Assembly (NCBI RefSeq): GCF_000307105.1
Contig: NC_018645.1
Location: forward strand, 3,792,001-3,856,000
Direction of reading: 5' to 3'
Origin: Desulfobacula toluolica Tol2
GTDB lineage: Bacteria > Desulfobacterota > Desulfobacteria > Desulfobacterales > Desulfobacteraceae
Length of the DNA: 64,000 nt
Shown here: piece after piece, positions 44,970 to 54,827 of the stretch
How the letters are laid out: every line of letters starts with the position of its first letter
Numbering within the stretch: the stretch's first letter is position 1
Position numbers and translations under genes: made by a program
The notes under the pieces: generated by a model
What the model was told of the DNA's origin: nothing
The model's input: the letters and a program-made list of their open reading frames with translations, nothing else
The model's database searches: none

Positions 44970-45013
44970 ATAATAATATAAAAAACCAACCAATGACAAT
45001 TCAAAATTTTGAA
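44970..45013 (-). promoter_or_regulatory. Promoter with abutting distal palindromic operator
   Basis: TTCAAAATTTTGAA at 45000-45013 directly abuts a TTGTCA -35 on the minus strand; TATTAT follows 18 bp later. The centre-to-centre distance to the proximal palindrome is 88 bp, so DNA looping between them is possible. Confidence 0.5.
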
Positions 45014-45075
45014 CCAATTTAACATCACAGACTAAAGCCTTACCCCTTTTCACCCAAAGACCAAAACAGACAAAA

Positions 45076-46521
<1,446 letters not shown>

Positions 46522-46556
46522 TTAAAAATACTCCTTATTAATTTCACTTCAAGATA

Positions 46557-46622
46557 AACATATCAAAATATATTGATATGTTGTTTTTAGTCCAAAATAC
46601 AAGTATCGGTTTTTATTGTCAA
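46557..46622 (-). promoter_or_regulatory. ahcY promoter with SahR-like operator
   Basis: On the minus strand: TTGACA (46622-46617), 17 bp, TATTTT (46599-46594), then the inverted repeat AACATATCAA-N6-TTGATATGTT (46582-46557) across the initial transcribed region. The same boxes and the same palindrome occur before metK. SahR-type ArsR-family repressors control SAM-cycle genes in Deltaproteobacteria; assignment to SahR is by context. Confidence 0.75.
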
Positions 46623-46666
46623 TAAAAAACCGCCTCAACTTTAATTTTCAAGCTGGAGCGGCTTTT
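46620..46666 (-). terminator. metK terminator merging into the ahcY promoter
   Basis: Minus strand: CCGCTCCAGCTT pairs with AAGTTGAGGCGG (one mismatch, two G-T pairs) around an 8-nt loop, followed by TTTTTTATT. The T-tract runs directly into the TTGACA of the ahcY promoter. Confidence 0.7.
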
Positions 46667-46697
46667 ATCAAAACTTAAAATCCCGGAGTACAGGCAA

Positions 46698-47873
46698 CTA
46701 TAATCCGGCCAGATCCCTTATCTGATCAGCTTTGTCTGTTCTTTCCCAGTAAAAATCAGGGTCTTTTCTTCCAAAATGTCCATAAGCTGATGTTTTCCTG
46801 TAAATAGGACGAAGCAGGTCAAGGGTTTCAATGATGGCGGCAGGCCTTAGATCAAACACCTCTTTGACAATATCAACAGCCCTGGTTTCAGATATTTTCC
46901 CTGTTCCCATAAAATCAACCAGAAGAGATACAGGCTGGGCAACCCCGATGGCATATGCCACCTGGATCTCACATTTATCAGCCACACCGGATGCAACAAG
47001 ATTTTTTGCGATATACCTGCCCATATAGGACGCACTTCTATCTACTTTTGAAGGATCTTTTCCTGAAAAACATCCTCCCCCATGACTGCCCTGGCCGCCA
47101 TAGGTATCAACGATGATTTTTCTGCCGGTAAGCCCGCAGTCTCCCATAGGGCCTCCCACAACAAACCGGCCTGTGGGATTAATGAAAAAACGGGTATCTC
47201 CGTCTATCATCTCTTCGGGAATTACTTTTCTAATGACTTCTTTTATGATTGCAGCCTTTAAATCATCATAAGAAACATCAGGCGAATGCTGGGTGGAAAC
47301 AACAACAGTATCAACTCTTTTGGGCTGGCCTCCATTTATGTATTCAATTGTTACCTGGGATTTTCCATCAGGCCTTAAAAAATCAAGGGCACCGTTTTTT
47401 CGGACCTGGGCCAAACGTTTGGTCAGTTTATGAGCATAGGTAATCGGCATGGGCATCAGTTCCGGAGTTTCGTTTGTGGCAAACCCAAACATCAGGCCCT
47501 GGTCACCGGCACCCTGCTCTTTATAAAGACCTGCGCCTTCATCCACTCCCTGGGCAATATCGGCTGATTGCTGGTCAATACTTGTAACAACCGAGCAGGT
47601 CTGCCAGTCAAATCCCATGTTTGAAGAGTTATATCCAATATCTTTGATGGTGCTTCTGACCACATCCGGAATATCCACATAGCAGTCTGTGGTAATTTCT
47701 CCTGCAACCATTGCAAGGCCTGTAGTTACCAATGTTTCACACGCAACCCGGCATTTTTTATCCTGAGTCATTATGGCATCAAGGATACCGTCAGATATGG
47801 CATCTGCTACTTTATCAGGATGACCTTCTGTTACAGATTCGGATGTAAACATGAAAGATTTTTTTTCTGACAT
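46698..47873 (-). CDS. metK: S-adenosylmethionine synthetase
   Basis: 391 residues. It makes SAM from methionine and ATP. Seen: [20 protein letters not shown] with the ATP-site His, [10 protein letters not shown], the metal/phosphate site [18 protein letters not shown], and [28 protein letters not shown] precedes the ATG. It is transcribed separately from ahcY but with the same promoter-operator design, so both should respond together to S-adenosylhomocysteine or SAM status. Confidence 0.97.
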   Translation of the reverse strand: MSEKKSFMFTSESVTEGHPDKVADAISDGILDAIMTQDKKCRVACETLVTTGLAMVAGEITTDCYVDIPDVVRSTIKDIGYNSSNMGFDWQTCSVVTSIDQQSADIAQGVDEGAGLYKEQGAGDQGLMFGFATNETPELMPMPITYAHKLTKRLAQVRKNGALDFLRPDGKSQVTIEYINGGQPKRVDTVVVSTQHSPDVSYDDLKAAIIKEVIRKVIPEEMIDGDTRFFINPTGRFVVGGPMGDCGLTGRKIIVDTYGGQGSHGGGCFSGKDPSKVDRSASYMGRYIAKNLVASGVADKCEIQVAYAIGVAQPVSLLVDFMGTGKISETRAVDIVKEVFDLRPAAIIETLDLLRPIYRKTSAYGHFGRKDPDFYWERTDKADQIRDLAGL

Positions 47874-47937
47874 TCCAAACTCCTTATTATCTGGGATAAT
47901 TATATTGTCAATTCAATATTCGTTTCAGCTAAAAATA

Positions 47938-48003
47938 AACATATCAAAATATATTGATATGTTAGTTCCCATCCAAAATACAAGTCCCGATTTTTATTGT
48001 CAA
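47938..48003 (-). promoter_or_regulatory. metK promoter with SahR-like operator
   Basis: Minus strand TTGACA (48003-47998), 17 bp, TATTTT (47980-47975), then AACATATCAA-N6-TTGATATGTT (47963-47938). The -35, -10, spacer length and palindrome are the same as before ahcY; only the bases between differ. Confidence 0.75.
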
Positions 48004-48051
48004 TAAAAAAATCCGCCTAACTTTATTATTTTTCATTAAATTATAAATTAC

Positions 48052-48080
48052 TTGACAATTATTTCATAATTTTTATTCTT
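48052..48080 (+). promoter_or_regulatory. Promoter of the adenosine kinase-like gene
   Basis: TTGACA at 48052-48057 with TATTCT 16 bp downstream (48074-48079). The predicted start near 48086 leaves a leader of about 38 nt to the ATG at 48124 but almost none to the ATG at 48091, supporting the later start. Confidence 0.5.
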
Positions 48081-48123
48081 TGATGATTTTATGACAATGG
48101 AACTTAACACGTTTGGAGAAAAT

Positions 48124-49104
48124 ATGCCGGAAAACAGACGAACGAGAATCACAGGAATCGGATCTGCCTTGGTTGATATTTTAATCAATGAATCCGATCA
48201 ATTTTTAAAAACACTTGAAAAAGAAAAAGGCGGAATGACCCTTGTGGGGGATAAGGATATCCAGCAGATATTAGCTGAAACAAACCAAACCCCTTTTGTT
48301 GTTCCAGGTGGTGCGGCGTGCAATACCATTGTCGGGATAGGCAACCTTGGCGGTGATGCCAGGTTTATCGGCAGAAGAGGAGATGATGAGTTCGGCCAAA
48401 CATTTGAACAACAGATGGTCGACTGCAATGTTGAACCCCTTGTTTCAATCTCCGGTTCTCCGACAGGCAAGGTCTTATCGGTTATAACACCGGATGCTCA
48501 AAGGTCAATGTTCACTTTTCTGGGTGCATCCACAGAGCTTGACCCAAACTCAATCACGCCGGATATGTTTCAAGATACTGCCATCTCCATGATTGAAGGT
48601 TATCTTTTATTCAACAGGGACTTAATGATAGCTGCACTAACGGCTGCCAAAGCGGCAGGATCTCTGGTCGCTCTGGACCTGGCAAGTTTTGAAGTGGTCA
48701 ATGCATCAGGCGATATTCTCGAAGATATCATAAAAGACTTTGTTGATATCCTTATTGCCAATGAAGATGAGGCAAAAGCATATACCGGATTTGATGACGA
48801 ACAAAAAGCCGTTGAAAAATTATCCCAGGGAGTATCCTATGGGGTATTGAAAGTTGGAGAAAGAGGCAGTTATGTCTCGCACCATAACGATATCATACGA
48901 ATTGATGCCATCAAAGGAAAAGCCCCTGTTGATACAACAGGAGCAGGAGATCTCTGGGCTGCGGGATTTCTTTTTGGCATTGCCCATGGATTTTCCATTG
49001 AAAAAAGCGGACAGATCGCTTCCGCATGCGGCTATGAGGCCTGCCAGGTCATGGGTGCCCAGCTTCCAGAAGAGGTCTGGTCAAGAATAAAAAAACTGAT
49101 CTAA
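48124..49104 (+). CDS. PfkB-family kinase, probable adenosine kinase
   Basis: 326 residues from the ATG at 48124, preceded by TTTGGAG at the right distance; an in-frame ATG at 48091 has no RBS. Ribokinase fold: GIGSALVDILI, GGAACNTIVGIGNLGG, and the C-terminal catalytic motif DTTGAGDLWAAGFLFG with the base Asp. Divergent from metK and close to ahcY: phosphorylating the adenosine released by AhcY would pull the hydrolysis forward, which is why adenosine is my preferred substrate over a sugar. The family also contains ribokinases and fructokinases, so this rests on context. Confidence 0.82.
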   Translation: MPENRRTRITGIGSALVDILINESDQFLKTLEKEKGGMTLVGDKDIQQILAETNQTPFVVPGGAACNTIVGIGNLGGDARFIGRRGDDEFGQTFEQQMVDCNVEPLVSISGSPTGKVLSVITPDAQRSMFTFLGASTELDPNSITPDMFQDTAISMIEGYLLFNRDLMIAALTAAKAAGSLVALDLASFEVVNASGDILEDIIKDFVDILIANEDEAKAYTGFDDEQKAVEKLSQGVSYGVLKVGERGSYVSHHNDIIRIDAIKGKAPVDTTGAGDLWAAGFLFGIAHGFSIEKSGQIASACGYEACQVMGAQLPEEVWSRIKKLI

Positions 49105-49865
49105 TCTGATGAATCTATCTTGATCTTGGGAGGGTTGACAGATTTCAAATCTGTCAACCCTCCCTTATTGCTCCCCTTAATTTTATAAACACCTGCCAGT
49201 TTTTCAGGTTTGACACCTAAAAAAAACAAGGTTAAAATCGCCCAGTTTCTAAGGGTTCCGTAAATCCTTCCTTCCTGCTCCCATCGCCTTGATGATGTGG
49301 ATGTCCGGATGTTTATAAATTTTAATCTGCCTTTGTCTTGTTTGATTCTTACCATCAGATCAACATCTTCCATAATGGGAATTTCACGATATTGCCCGAT
49401 GTCGAAAAAATAATTTTTCCTGATAAAAACAGCCTGGTCACCATAGGGAATCCTTGTGATACGGGAACGAAGGGAAGCTGTTTTTTCAACCATCCTGTAA
49501 AAAAAATCCCTGCCGTCAATTGACAGATCAAAGGCACCTGCTTTTACAGACAAATTTTCCATCACTGTTTGCACGGCATTCAGACCGCCTTCCGGCAGAC
49601 TTGTATCGCAGTGAAGAAACAAAAGAATGTTCCCGGAAGCCATTCTTGCACCAGAATTCATCTGGCGCCCTCTCCCCGGAGGAGAAACAACAGTTATGAC
49701 ATCTTTGTTTTTAACGCAACAAATCGTACTGCCATTTTTGCCTCCATCCACCACAATCACTTCCAATGTTCCTGAAAAGTCCTGCTGATAAATATTTTCT
49801 ATGGCTTGGTTTATACCTTCCTGCTCATTTAACACAGGTATGATAATTGATATATCCGTCTTCAT
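49101..49865 (-). CDS. Glycosyltransferase family 2, TIGR04283-like
   Basis: 254 residues from the ATG at 49865 (an in-frame TTG lies at 49874). GT-A fold: ISIIIPVLNEQEGINQAIENI, the DGGKNGST position, FLHCDTSLP as the DxD-like site, and YGDQAVFIRK with IMEDVDLMVRIKQ. This matches the group annotated as rSAM/selenodomain-associated transferase 2, typically next to a transferase 1 gene, as here. The biochemical role of the pair is not established. Its start overlaps the end of the upstream gene by about 40 nt. The last 20 residues are encoded by a perfect 37-bp palindrome, so this tail may be foreign to the fold. Confidence 0.85.
   Translation of the reverse strand: MKTDISIIIPVLNEQEGINQAIENIYQQDFSGTLEVIVVDGGKNGSTICCVKNKDVITVVSPPGRGRQMNSGARMASGNILLFLHCDTSLPEGGLNAVQTVMENLSVKAGAFDLSIDGRDFFYRMVEKTASLRSRITRIPYGDQAVFIRKNYFFDIGQYREIPIMEDVDLMVRIKQDKGRLKFINIRTSTSSRRWEQEGRIYGTLRNWAILTLFFLGVKPEKLAGVYKIKGSNKGGLTDLKSVNPPKIKIDSSD
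49128..49164. repeat. Perfect 37-bp palindrome at convergent gene ends
   Basis: Two 18-base arms (starting GGGAGGGTTGACAG) around a central C. It lies inside the 3' end of the glycosyltransferase gene and 24 nt past the stop of the kinase gene. It can fold into a very stable hairpin in either transcript. Only TTATT follows on the plus strand, so it is not a classical terminator. Confidence 0.85.
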
Positions 49866-50517
49866 ATGCGTCAAGAATACGATGAGTTCTTTTTCCTGCC
49901 TTTCCGCCTTTTTTCACCCGTTCAATCAAAGCGTTAAAATCCGCTGGCGTATCAATATCATTCATTTCTTCAAGCAATTTATAACGAATGGACATCCGGT
50001 TCATAATCTTAATCGTCTGATCCATAACTGCCGATGTTGACCAGTCAATTCCATCAAACATGTTTTTTAAAAACGCGGATTTTTCAAATCCTATCAAATA
50101 ATACCCGCCGTCACTTGAGGGTCCGATCACGGCATCTTTGGTTTGAAGTGCATCATAAGCAAGACAAATTAAATTTGTACTGAGTTCCGGTATATCAGTA
50201 CCGACAAGCAAGGCAGAGTCATATCCTTTTTTGAATATATCAACAAACGCATTGGCCATTCGTTGTCCGATATCCTCCCCTTGCTGCAAAGAATATTGAT
50301 ACTGAGTTCCAAGCCATTTTTGAAGTATTTTTTCTTTTCCCCTGGGCCAGAAATAAAGGTGTTTATCCCCAGTTAACGCCAGAGCTTCCAGGGTATCGCA
50401 GACAAATGCCTTATACAACTCCAGCACAAAGGCATTGCTCAATCCCCTGGAAAGTCTTGTTTTTACCCTTCCCTCTTCAGGAGCCCTTAAAAAAACAATG
50501 ATCGCCTTAGAAATCAT
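49825..50517 (-). CDS. TIGR04282-like nucleotidyl/glycosyltransferase (DUF2064)
   Basis: 230 residues from the ATG at 50517, where the conserved AIIVFLRAPEEGRVKTRLS begins. The open frame runs 48 codons further upstream but overlaps lon and is not conserved-looking. Other motifs: LLVGTDIPELS (DxP metal site) and VIGPSSDGGYYLIG, typical of the rSAM/selenodomain-associated transferase 1 group with a GT-A fold. ATG overlaps the last 11 nt of lon (in another frame), so it is translationally coupled to the protease gene. Function in the cell is unknown. No selenium or radical-SAM partner is seen in this window. Confidence 0.85.
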   Translation of the reverse strand: MISKAIIVFLRAPEEGRVKTRLSRGLSNAFVLELYKAFVCDTLEALALTGDKHLYFWPRGKEKILQKWLGTQYQYSLQQGEDIGQRMANAFVDIFKKGYDSALLVGTDIPELSTNLICLAYDALQTKDAVIGPSSDGGYYLIGFEKSAFLKNMFDGIDWSTSAVMDQTIKIMNRMSIRYKLLEEMNDIDTPADFNALIERVKKGGKAGKRTHRILDAYEDGYINYHTCVK

Positions 50518-52906
50518 TAAAGACGACTTTAAACACGTCCTTGTATTTTTTTGCAAAATGGAAATCAATACCGTCTTTAATGTGTTCGGGAAGTTTTTTA
50601 AAATCAGGCGTACACCCTTCCGGCAGAATAATTTCTCGAATACCGGTCCGCCTTGCAGCAATAATTTTTTCTTTTATTCCACCGACAGGCAGGACATCTC
50701 CTGTCAAAGTGATCTCCCCTGTCATGGCAAGGGGACGGTTGATGGTCTTGCCCGTGGCAAGGGACACCAGGGCCGTTGCAATGGTGACACCGGCACTTGG
50801 GCCGTCTTTAGGGGTTGCTCCTTCAGGAACATGGATATGTATAAAGGCATTGTCAAAATATTTTTTACTGATTTTAAATGATCCCAGATTGGCCCTGACA
50901 TGGCTGTATGCAATGGCTGCTGATTCCTGCATCACATCCCCGAGCTTGCCGGTAAGTTTAAATCCCGCATTTTTTTCATGAACCCGGACCGCCTCAATAG
51001 GAAGGGTTGCACCGCCCATCTGGGTCCAGGCAAGACCTGTTACCACCCCAATGCCGGACATGGGCTTTTCCTGTTTGAAAACCGGCGGCCCCAGTAAATC
51101 TTCCAGGGATTTAATGTTGATCCTGATCTGATCTTTTTTTTCCTTTAATATGGTCACAATGCTTTTTCTGATTATTTTATTGAGCTGCTTTTCAAGATTT
51201 CTGACCCCGGCTTCTCTTGCATAACCTTCAATCAGATACCGGATGGTGGGTTCTGTTATGGTGATCACCTGGGATGTCAGGTTATTTCGCCGCAAAAGCT
51301 TTGGCCACAGATGTTTTCTTGCAATCTCCATTTTTTCTTCCGTAATATAACCGGACAGATTAATACGGTCCATCCTGTCCAGAAGGGGCCGCGGGATGGT
51401 ATCCAGCTGATTGGCCGTGCAGATAAACAAAACCTTTGACAAATCAATCCGAAGATCCATGTAATGATCCAGAAACTCGGTATTTTGTTCAGGATCAAGC
51501 ACTTCGAGCAAAGCAGATGCAGGGTCCCCCTGGTAGGATGCCCCGATTTTATCCACCTCATCCAGCATGATCACCGGGTTTGCCACTCCCGTATCCTTTA
51601 AGGCCTGTACCAGTTTTCCAGGCAATGCCCCCACATAGGTTCTTCGATGCCCTTTGATCTCGGCCTCATCCCTCATCCCGCCAAGGCTGAACCGATAGAA
51701 CTTTCTTCCCAGGGCCTCGGCAATTGATTTTCCAATGGAGGTTTTACCCACACCAGGAGGACCGACAAACAGGATAATGGAACCTGAAATATCTTTTTTG
51801 TAAATACCGGCGGCAAAAAATTCTATAATCCTTTCTTTGACGTCCGACAGCCCTGCATGATCCCGGTCAAGAACTTCTTCAGCCCTTTGAATATCAATAT
51901 TGTCTTCGGAATGGACTCCCCATGGAAAAGCGGTGATCCAGTCCAGGTAATTTCTGGTGACTCCGTATTCAGCTGATCCTGTCTCCAGCACGGATAATTT
52001 TTCAATCTCTTCATCAAACCGCTTCACCACATGTTCGGGCGGATCAAGTTTTTTAAACTTTTCTTTAAATTTATCCACATCCGAAGTTTTATCATCTTTT
52101 TGCAGTCCGAGTTCTTTTTGAATTGCTTTGAGCTGTTCTTTCAAAAAAAAGGTTCGCTTGCTTTCATCCACCTGAATATTGATATCTTTCTGGATTTTGG
52201 ATTGAAGCTTTCCTATTTCTATCTCTTTTTGAAGCAGCATCATCACTTTTTTCATACGTTCTATAACAGATGAAAATTCCAGAATTTCCTGCAGTTCATC
52301 ACCCGATGCCGTGGTAATTCCAGCGGCAAAATCAGTCAGGGGTGAGGGTTGGTCCGGGCTGAACATTCCCAGGTATTGCTTTACCTCTTCAGAATATAAT
52401 GGATTCAATGAAAGCAATTGCTTGATGGAATTGATAATAGCAATAGCATAGGCTTTAAGCTCATCTTCATTTTCTTTTGTTTTTTCAAAGTACTCCACTT
52501 CAACCACAAAAGGGGGTTTATCCGAAAGAAACCGCTTGATTCGAAATCTTTCAAGCCCCTGGGCAATAAACTGAATATTCCCCTGAACATCTGCTATATT
52601 CATCATCCTTGCAACACATCCTACTTTGGGAAAATTTTCCTTATATATATATTTTCCTTTTACTTCTTTCACATATGCGATACCCAGAAGATTTTTAGAA
52701 TCTTTGGATGCTTTGGTCAGTGTTTCTTCCCATCTTTGCTTGCTGACGATAAGGGGTTGAACCTGTGCAGGCAAATGAGGCCGTCCCGTAATGGGAATCA
52801 AGTATAAAACATCCGGTTTTGAGATTTGCTGAACCAGTTGACCATCTGACTTTTCATTCTCTTCTTCAACTATTTCAGGTGTAATCGGCTTGCTGTCATC
52901 AGTCAT
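50507..52906 (-). CDS. lon: ATP-dependent protease Lon
   Basis: 799 residues. N-terminal substrate-binding LON domain (starting near PDVLYLIPITGRPHLPAQVQPL), a coiled coil, AAA+ domain with Walker A GPPGVGKTS and Walker B VIMLDEVDKIG, and a C-terminal protease with the catalytic Ser in PKDGPSAG and Lys in GGIKEKIIAARR. It degrades misfolded and regulatory proteins in the cytoplasm. RBS AGAGGTGG precedes ATG. Two transferase genes follow in the same direction with overlaps. No heat-shock element was recognised upstream. Confidence 0.97.
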   Translation of the reverse strand: MTDDSKPITPEIVEEENEKSDGQLVQQISKPDVLYLIPITGRPHLPAQVQPLIVSKQRWEETLTKASKDSKNLLGIAYVKEVKGKYIYKENFPKVGCVARMMNIADVQGNIQFIAQGLERFRIKRFLSDKPPFVVEVEYFEKTKENEDELKAYAIAIINSIKQLLSLNPLYSEEVKQYLGMFSPDQPSPLTDFAAGITTASGDELQEILEFSSVIERMKKVMMLLQKEIEIGKLQSKIQKDINIQVDESKRTFFLKEQLKAIQKELGLQKDDKTSDVDKFKEKFKKLDPPEHVVKRFDEEIEKLSVLETGSAEYGVTRNYLDWITAFPWGVHSEDNIDIQRAEEVLDRDHAGLSDVKERIIEFFAAGIYKKDISGSIILFVGPPGVGKTSIGKSIAEALGRKFYRFSLGGMRDEAEIKGHRRTYVGALPGKLVQALKDTGVANPVIMLDEVDKIGASYQGDPASALLEVLDPEQNTEFLDHYMDLRIDLSKVLFICTANQLDTIPRPLLDRMDRINLSGYITEEKMEIARKHLWPKLLRRNNLTSQVITITEPTIRYLIEGYAREAGVRNLEKQLNKIIRKSIVTILKEKKDQIRINIKSLEDLLGPPVFKQEKPMSGIGVVTGLAWTQMGGATLPIEAVRVHEKNAGFKLTGKLGDVMQESAAIAYSHVRANLGSFKISKKYFDNAFIHIHVPEGATPKDGPSAGVTIATALVSLATGKTINRPLAMTGEITLTGDVLPVGGIKEKIIAARRTGIREIILPEGCTPDFKKLPEHIKDGIDFHFAKKYKDVFKVVFNDF

Positions 52907-53586
52907 AAACCACCTCTTAAGAAAAAAATTAATGTTAGTATTATTATAGCGAATATGGATTTATTATAATATCATATTAACATCTGACAACCTAAAAAAT
53001 AAAAACCAGTACAAGCTACCAATTCCATACACACTGAAAAGAAATGGATTTACACGGCCTTTATTTTTTATGTATCACTTGAAAATCCGGGGGCATGATT
53101 TTTTTGACAAGAATGCACACCCCTATGCCGCAACTGCATCATTACTTTTTTTTGCAAGTATTGACAAAACGTTTAATCATAAAAACGACCCCACCTGCAA
53201 CTGATAAGGGTGATACCAAGATAAGCTGTAAAATTTTCCATGATCCACGGTGATGTTTCCAGAAATAACTATAAAGTTCAAGTCTTTGCAAATGATATTT
53301 TTCCCATAAACACCTGGACACAAGTTCCTTCCTGTATATAGCAATGAAATTTCCTGATTGAGAGGCCGTCTTCAAAGCTGGAATCGGAAAAAATTTTAGC
53401 CAGGTGCTTATTAATGGACCAGGTGTTTAACTTCAATAACAGGTGTCATGGCATTTTTCCCAGGGATATGTTTAAAAAAGTCGGGTACTGTCTGATGGTT
53501 GAAACAAATCATAAAAGATGTCGCACTCACCAAACAGGACCCGGCATAAACAGTCTGCACAGAATGTACAAACTGCAGGAAGGCTA
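52907..53586. other. 680-bp gap with no convincing gene
   Basis: Upstream of lon and downstream of the DUF4198 gene on the same strand. The only candidate is a 77-codon minus-strand frame with TTG start (53142-53375), which has no clear RBS but encodes a hydrophobic stretch (KILQLILVSPLSVAGGVVFM) near its end; I consider it unproven. The 100 bp before lon are very AT-rich and likely hold its promoter. Confidence 0.5.
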
Positions 53587-54399
53587 CTATTTCATATCAA
53601 CGGCCTTGATCCAGATAACAGCATCCCTGGAACACTTTTTACCCTTGTGGGTATAGTCGGGATCAAGGTCAAGTGCGGCAAATCCCCACCATCCTGCCTT
53701 GGGAATACCAAAGGTGAATACACCGTTTTCATCTGCAAAAATGGTCTGGAGAACAAAGGCGTCCTGGGGCGCAGTGGCCTTGGCTTCTTTGGCAAAGGTT
53801 TTTTTGTCCAGCAAGGGCTTGTGGTTCATGAATTCGATTTCAATTTCCGCACCGGAAACCGGTTTACCGTTGAAAAGTACCTGGCCCTGGAAGACATTGC
53901 CGGTCCAGCGGTCATAGGGTTTGGCCATGGGAACGATTTCCGTGGGAAGGCCGACAGGCTCCATCCATGCACCAGGCTCTCCGCCCACATTAATGATGAC
54001 CTTGGTGTTCTGTTTGATATAAAAAGATTCATTGGCTTCCCAGTAAGGATCAGGAATCAGACAAAAAATATGATCACCTCCCCGGGCGGAATAAGTGGTT
54101 TCCCAGGCGTTGCCCGAATTGGTCAGGCTGGTCCAGGTAATGGGTTTCAAACTGTCCAGAAGATCAATTTTCTTGGGTGTGTTTTCTCCTCTGGAACGGA
54201 CGGCAAAAAACTGCTCGGGCTTTCCCATATCCATGGTATGACCGGCTTCAAAGGGATGGGTAAATACCAAAGCCAGAGGAATTTTGCCGCCTTTGTTCAA
54301 GGCTGCTTCCGGCGTATAAATCATTTGAAAATGAGCAAATGCAGGAACCGTCATCGCCATAACAGCCAAGCTTGTTAACATAACATACAACTTTTTCAT
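53587..54399 (-). CDS. Exported DUF4198 (COG5266-like) protein of the feo locus
   Basis: 270 residues with a signal peptide (MKKLYVMLTSLAVMAMTVPAFA, cut near residue 22; the mature protein starts HFQMIY). The THPFEAGHTMDMGKPEQFF and AKPYDRWTGNVFQGQVLFNGKPVSGAEIE segments and the C-terminal GWWGFAAL are typical of DUF4198. Relatives (COG5266, NikK-like) are linked to nickel or cobalt importers, where they are thought to handle metal in the periplasm. Here the partner operon is feoAB, so a role in iron uptake is inferred. Cys residues are few; His residues near the mature N-terminus could bind metal. Confidence 0.82.
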   Translation of the reverse strand: MKKLYVMLTSLAVMAMTVPAFAHFQMIYTPEAALNKGGKIPLALVFTHPFEAGHTMDMGKPEQFFAVRSRGENTPKKIDLLDSLKPITWTSLTNSGNAWETTYSARGGDHIFCLIPDPYWEANESFYIKQNTKVIINVGGEPGAWMEPVGLPTEIVPMAKPYDRWTGNVFQGQVLFNGKPVSGAEIEIEFMNHKPLLDKKTFAKEAKATAPQDAFVLQTIFADENGVFTFGIPKAGWWGFAALDLDPDYTHKGKKCSRDAVIWIKAVDMK

Positions 54400-54485
54400 C
54401 TAAATTTTCTCCTTTAACATTCTGTTATTTTTTCCATATGAGCATCGTGGGATTTAAGCCGTAGTAAACCATCGGTTCTCATATC

Positions 54486-54809
54486 TCATTCCATAATCTC
54501 TTTGCCGTCCACTTCAATTTTATGGCCTTCACCTGCATCAAATATCACCTTGTATGAATCGGAAGGTTTGTCAAAGGTATATTCACTGTCTTCGTCCATT
54601 TTACCTTTGATGAGTATTTTGCCGGCCTTGTCCTCTACTCTAATTTGCACTCCTGAAGCAGAAGAACCGTCTGAAAATCCTCCTTCGCAGGTAATTGTAC
54701 CGTCTGCGTTGTCATAGCAGGAACATAAGGGTGTGTGGGCATAACAGATTCCCGCCATAAAAAATCCAAACCCTATTATGCCGATGAAAAATTTTGTTTT
54801 GTTTAACAT
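54486..54809 (-). CDS. Small exported protein with cysteine-containing N-terminus, feo-linked
   Basis: 107 residues. Signal peptide to about residue 24 (FFIGIIGFGFFMAGICYA), then HTPLCSCYDNADGTITCEGGFSDGS with three cysteines and one His, followed by a beta-rich domain (GVQIRVEDKAGKILIKGKMDEDSEYTF in two strands) like carboxypeptidase-regulatory or transthyretin-type modules, ending VDGKEIME. It follows feoB by 18 nt and precedes the DUF4198 gene by 86 nt, so it is part of the feo operon. NikL-type proteins pair with NikK in nickel systems in a similar way, which makes a periplasmic metal-binding role a reasonable guess. Confidence 0.72.
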   Translation of the reverse strand: MLNKTKFFIGIIGFGFFMAGICYAHTPLCSCYDNADGTITCEGGFSDGSSASGVQIRVEDKAGKILIKGKMDEDSEYTFDKPSDSYKVIFDAGEGHKIEVDGKEIME

Positions 54810-54827
54810 GAAATCAATCTCCTTTTT

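Larger units (their letters stand above)
44642..45075. other. 434-bp control region upstream of the acyl-CoA dehydrogenase operon
   Basis: No gene. On the minus strand, in order: palindrome TTCAAAATTTTGAA (45000-45013), -35 TTGTCA (44999-44994), -10 TATTAT (44975-44970, 18-bp spacer), a second palindrome GTTCAAAATTTTGAAC (44926-44911), about 190 nt with nothing recognised, an intrinsic terminator (44723-44695), then 54 nt to the dehydrogenase start. Confidence 0.65.

Noticed and set aside
48011-48020. GCCTAAC at 48014-48020 as a DtxR half-site
   Set aside because: It sits in the metK upstream region next to remnants resembling the metK terminator (ccgcctcaactt at 46630), so common ancestry with that hairpin is simpler than metal control.
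53142-53375. A 77-codon membrane-protein-like frame
   Set aside because: TTG start with no clear ribosome binding site, no recognisable family, and short length in an AT-rich gap; left as unproven.
53518-54378. A 286-codon plus-strand open frame
   Set aside because: Lies antisense to the DUF4198 gene, whose signal peptide, family motifs and RBS are clear; a shadow of codon bias.
53587-54809. Nickel import components NikK/NikL
   Set aside because: The families resemble these, but no NikMQ or other nickel transporter is present; linkage to feoAB favours iron. Kept as family similarity only.
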